DNA of 64,000 nucleotides from Lachnospiraceae bacterium (GTDB lineage: Bacteria > Bacillota > Clostridia > Lachnospirales > Lachnospiraceae), in contig CAJTHM010000008.1 in assembly GCA_910576125.1 (NCBI GenBank), positions 124,001 to 188,000 on the forward strand. The letters are read 5' to 3'. A model generated the notes under the pieces. The model saw only the letters and a list, made by a program, of their open reading frames with translations. It was not told where the DNA came from and made no database searches. Below are positions 61,167 through 64,000 of this stretch, one piece after another; the stretch's first letter is position 1; each line of letters opens with the position of its first letter. Both the position numbers and the translations under genes were made by a program.

Positions 61167-63452
61167 ATGAAGCTTATGAAAAAGAGTACGATCTGCCGGC
61201 GTTTTCTGGCGCTGGCCCTGGCGGCGGCCATGACATTTTCTCTGGCGGCCTGCGGCAATTCCTCAGGCGGCGGGACAGAGAAGAAAGAATGGGTCTGGGT
61301 ACCGGAATTCATCACGATTGACGATGAGAGCGTTTCTTACTACGACATGCAGCTGGTAGGGGACGGGCTTTACTATCTCTCTTATAAGTGGGACGAGGCT
61401 ACCGGGAAATCCTCCGAGAGCATCTGTAAATATTCCCTGACCGATGGGAATATCACGAAGACTCCGCTGTCTTACGCGGAGGAGAAGATTTGGAATCTGA
61501 ACGGGGGCGTTTTCGCCAAAGACGGCAGTCTGTACTCTGTGGCGCATGTCTATAGTGAGGATTACAGCGTATCGGAAGTCTATCTGTGCAAGTTCGACGC
61601 CCAGGGCAATCAGCTATACGCGGAGGACATGACGGATTTGGTAGGTGATAGCTATGTGGATTCCGTGGCGGTAGACGGAGAGGGGCGCATCTATGTGTCG
61701 GGGGACACCAAGGTCTGGCTGTTCGATGCGGAGGGCAGAAATCAGGGCACTATATCGCTGGATTCCGGCGGGATTCGGGCCATGGGCTGCAGCAAGGACG
61801 GCAAGATGTATGTCTGCTATTACGGCAATGACGGATACGAGCTGGCGGACATCGATTTTGAGGGAAAGAAAGTGGGCAGCACTTACGATAATTTCCCCAG
61901 CGGCAATAGTAACAGGCTGGTGCCCGGCATCGATAAGGATTTTCTTGTGCACGATGGCAGGACAGTGTATGAATATGACACCAAGAAGCAGGCGGCGGAA
62001 GAATTGTTCACATGGCTGGACAGCGATATCAACGGCAACTATGTGCAGAACTTCGGCGTGCTGGAGGATGGGCGCATCCTTGCCGTCACCATGGACTGGG
62101 AGACCAACGACAGCGGGATTTCGCTGCTGACGAAGAAGAAAGCCAGCGAGGTGCCCCAGAAAGAGACCATCGTCATCGGCAGCCTTAACGGCGGTTCCGA
62201 TATCCAGTCCGCGGCGGTGAAGTTCAACAAATCCAGCGACAAGTACCATATCAGCATCCGGGGCTATCTGGATTACAACAGCTGGGACGGGAATGACTAC
62301 GAGGCCTACGTGGCGGACGGCCTCAGCCGGATGAACAATGACATCACTTCCAATAACTGTCCCGACATTCTCGACTTAAGCGGCTTGAACATCAAACAGC
62401 TGGCTGCCAAGGGTGTCTTTGAGGATCTTGGAGGTTATCTGGACAAGAGCGACAAGCTGAGCCGTGAGGATTTCCTGGAAAATGTGCTGGAAGCCTATAC
62501 CATAAACGGAAAGCTGATCAGCATTCCGTACAGCTTCCAGATACAGACCGTAGTAGGCAAGGGTTCGGATGTGGGAACGGATATGGGGTGGAGCATAGAT
62601 GAATTGATTGCCTATGCGGATGCCCATCCGGATGCGCAGCTTTTCGATTATGTAAACAAGAACCAGATTATGATGTATCTGATGGTGTACAATGCGGATT
62701 CCTTTATCGACTGGAGCACCGGGGAATGCAGTTTCGATACGGACGAGTTCAAGAGCATCCTGAATTTCGTGAACCGGTTCCCGGACGAGGTGCAGTGGGA
62801 TGAAGAGGATATGTCCACGCCCAACAAGATTCAGAAGGGAAATGTGCTCCTCTATGAGGCAAATATATATGACTTCCAGCAGATTCAGCTCTGCAATGAG
62901 ATTTTCCAGGGCGACGCCTCCTATATCGGATACCCTACCATGGACGGCAGCGTGGGATGCATGCTCTCTGCATCACAGGCCTACGCCATCACCTCCAAGG
63001 GCGGGAATAAGGACGGCGCGTGGGAGTTCATCGAAGGGTTTCTGGCAAAGGAAGAGAATCCTGACAGAGGTGTCAGTTATTTCGGCTTCCCCACGATGAA
63101 ATCGAAACTGGATACCTTGGCGGAAGATGCCGTGAAAGTGGAATATCATACGGATGAGAATGGGGAACTTATTCTGGACGAGAATGGCGAGGCTATCGTG
63201 ATGGGCACAGGCGGCGGATTCTCCTACAGTGACGGCTGGAGCTATGATTACCGCATTCCTACTCAGGAAGAGGTAGACCTTACCAGAACCTTGATGGAGC
63301 TGGCGAAGCCGGTGACTTATTCCCAGGGGGATGAAGTCCTGAATATCATCAATGAAGAAGCGGCTGCTTTCTACAAAGGGCAGAAGGGCGTGGACGAGGT
63401 GGCATCGGTCATCCAGAGCCGCATCAAGATTTACGTAGGCGAGAATAAATAA
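61167..63452 (+). CDS. Sugar-type ABC solute-binding lipoprotein with propeller-like N-terminal half
   Basis: 761 aa, about 330 longer than normal binding proteins. Lipoprotein signal with lipobox LAAC (Cys29). Residues 45-330 contain repeated strands of the YYLSYKWDE, DGSLYSVAHVY, DGEGRIYVSGDTK, SKDGKMYVCYYGNDG, LEDGRILAVTMDW type, suggesting a beta-propeller. From about 345 (ETIVIGSLNGGSDIQSAAVKFN) it is a normal family 1 binding fold. AAAAGGAG precedes the ATG. The permease follows, so the protein feeds a carbohydrate importer; the N-terminal half may bind polysaccharide or wall. Confidence 0.8.
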   Translation: MKLMKKSTICRRFLALALAAAMTFSLAACGNSSGGGTEKKEWVWVPEFITIDDESVSYYDMQLVGDGLYYLSYKWDEATGKSSESICKYSLTDGNITKTPLSYAEEKIWNLNGGVFAKDGSLYSVAHVYSEDYSVSEVYLCKFDAQGNQLYAEDMTDLVGDSYVDSVAVDGEGRIYVSGDTKVWLFDAEGRNQGTISLDSGGIRAMGCSKDGKMYVCYYGNDGYELADIDFEGKKVGSTYDNFPSGNSNRLVPGIDKDFLVHDGRTVYEYDTKKQAAEELFTWLDSDINGNYVQNFGVLEDGRILAVTMDWETNDSGISLLTKKKASEVPQKETIVIGSLNGGSDIQSAAVKFNKSSDKYHISIRGYLDYNSWDGNDYEAYVADGLSRMNNDITSNNCPDILDLSGLNIKQLAAKGVFEDLGGYLDKSDKLSREDFLENVLEAYTINGKLISIPYSFQIQTVVGKGSDVGTDMGWSIDELIAYADAHPDAQLFDYVNKNQIMMYLMVYNADSFIDWSTGECSFDTDEFKSILNFVNRFPDEVQWDEEDMSTPNKIQKGNVLLYEANIYDFQQIQLCNEIFQGDASYIGYPTMDGSVGCMLSASQAYAITSKGGNKDGAWEFIEGFLAKEENPDRGVSYFGFPTMKSKLDTLAEDAVKVEYHTDENGELILDENGEAIVMGTGGGFSYSDGWSYDYRIPTQEEVDLTRTLMELAKPVTYSQGDEVLNIINEEAAAFYKGQKGVDEVASVIQSRIKIYVGENK

Positions 63453-63492
63453 TGCCTGCGGCCTGTGGAAACAGGCGGATGGGAGTTTAAGA

Positions 63493-64000
63493 GTGGCTAG
63501 ATTTAAAAAAAGCGGGAAAGCGCCGAAAGTTTCCGCCGAAAAACATCATAGTAAGACGACCAAAAGGATGCGCAAGATCAAGATTAGCTCGGGGGCGTAT
63601 ATTGCCCCCAGCTTTCTTGGGGTATTGGCTTTTTTCATCCTCCCTTTTCTGGTGGTCATTTACTATTCGCTGGTAGACAATCCGATTAGCGGAAATTTTG
63701 TGTTTCTGGATAATTTTTTCAGCATTGCAGGCAATACCGCGTTCCGGCGGGCCGTGAACAACACGCTTACCTTTTCGGCAGTGGCAGTGCCTCTGGCAGT
63801 GGTGCTGTCTTTGCTGCTGGCAATTGTGCTGGAGGCGAAGCTCCCTTTCAGGAGCCAGTTTCGGACCTTTTTCTTAAGTCCCATGATGGTGCCGGTAGCT
63901 TCCATCGTGCTGATCTGGCAGGTGCTGTTCCATTACAACGGCGCTATCAACGAAGTGCTGGTGGCGCTGGGGGGCGGAAAAATCGACTGGCTGAAGTCGG
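63493..64000 (+). CDS. Carbohydrate ABC transporter permease, N-terminal part (cut by window edge)
   Basis: MalF-type permease, first 169 codons visible. A basic N-terminus (about 1-35), a first membrane helix (YIAPSFLGVLAFFILPFLVV, about 40-59), then at least two more helices (about 95-118 and 125-145) with FRTFFLSPMMVPVAS. GTG start at 63493 with GGGAG upstream. Follows the binding protein by 40 bases; the second permease would lie to the right of the window. Confidence 0.88.
   Translation, partial: MARFKKSGKAPKVSAEKHHSKTTKRMRKIKISSGAYIAPSFLGVLAFFILPFLVVIYYSLVDNPISGNFVFLDNFFSIAGNTAFRRAVNNTLTFSAVAVPLAVVLSLLLAIVLEAKLPFRSQFRTFFLSPMMVPVASIVLIWQVLFHYNGAINEVLVALGGGKIDWLKS

Overview
The window reads as chromosome from a motile, spore-forming Clostridia of the Lachnospiraceae type. 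The flagellar genes run in the Firmicutes fla/che order and end at rpsB-tsf. gpr and spoIIP indicate sporulation. The protein sequences look like gut Lachnospiraceae of medium GC. Genus is not resolved; an Acetatifactor- or Roseburia-like relative is a guess from sequence style.

1-27.5 kb: one long co-directional flagellar operon, cut at the left edge inside fliH. The order is fliH-fliI-fliJ-(MotE-like)-fliK-flgD-(flagellar operon protein)-flgE-flbD-motA-motB-fliL-fliM-fliY-cheY-fliO-fliP-fliQ-fliR-flhB-flhA-flhF-flhG-PilZ-cheC-cheD-(small membrane protein)-sigD-(FapA/DUF342)-three uncharacterised genes. Together they give the export apparatus, hook, stator, C-ring switch with its own CheY phosphatase, and the late sigma factor. 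No cheA, cheW or cheB is seen; a 253-base structured gap sits where relatives often carry them. Several junctions hold strong hairpins (fliJ/MotE-fliK, before flgE, flgE-flbD, flhB-flhA).

27.5-29.7 kb: rpsB-tsf with its own promoter, a folded leader and a strong terminator.

29.7-36.4 kb: an AT-richer, decaying accessory island. It holds a nonsense-broken ORF, a small antitoxin-like gene beside a deleted acetyltransferase, a class B penicillin-binding protein without its N-terminus, a wrecked class D beta-lactamase, an apparently intact BlaR1-BlaI sensor/repressor pair with promoter and operator, and an IS3-family transposase fragment.

36.4-44.3 kb: a URO-D family enzyme, a two-part YcxB-like membrane protein, and a BceRS-BceAB-type antimicrobial-peptide sensing and export module. 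A three-copy hairpin repeat separates the module from mnmA.

44.4-64 kb: housekeeping and envelope genes. They are mnmA, two uncharacterised genes, a TPM-domain protein, two PHP phosphoesterases, a sugar-phosphate isomerase-like protein, rpsT, gpr, spoIIP, a double GT-C glycosyltransferase, an ABC ATPase with a frameshifted coiled-coil permease, and the start of a sugar ABC transporter whose binding protein carries a predicted propeller-like N-terminal half. No tRNA, rRNA or CRISPR array was recognised. I did not find a clearly new multi-gene defence or biosynthetic system. The best leads are the structured RNA candidates, the hairpin repeat array, and the uncharacterised genes held inside the flagellar operon.
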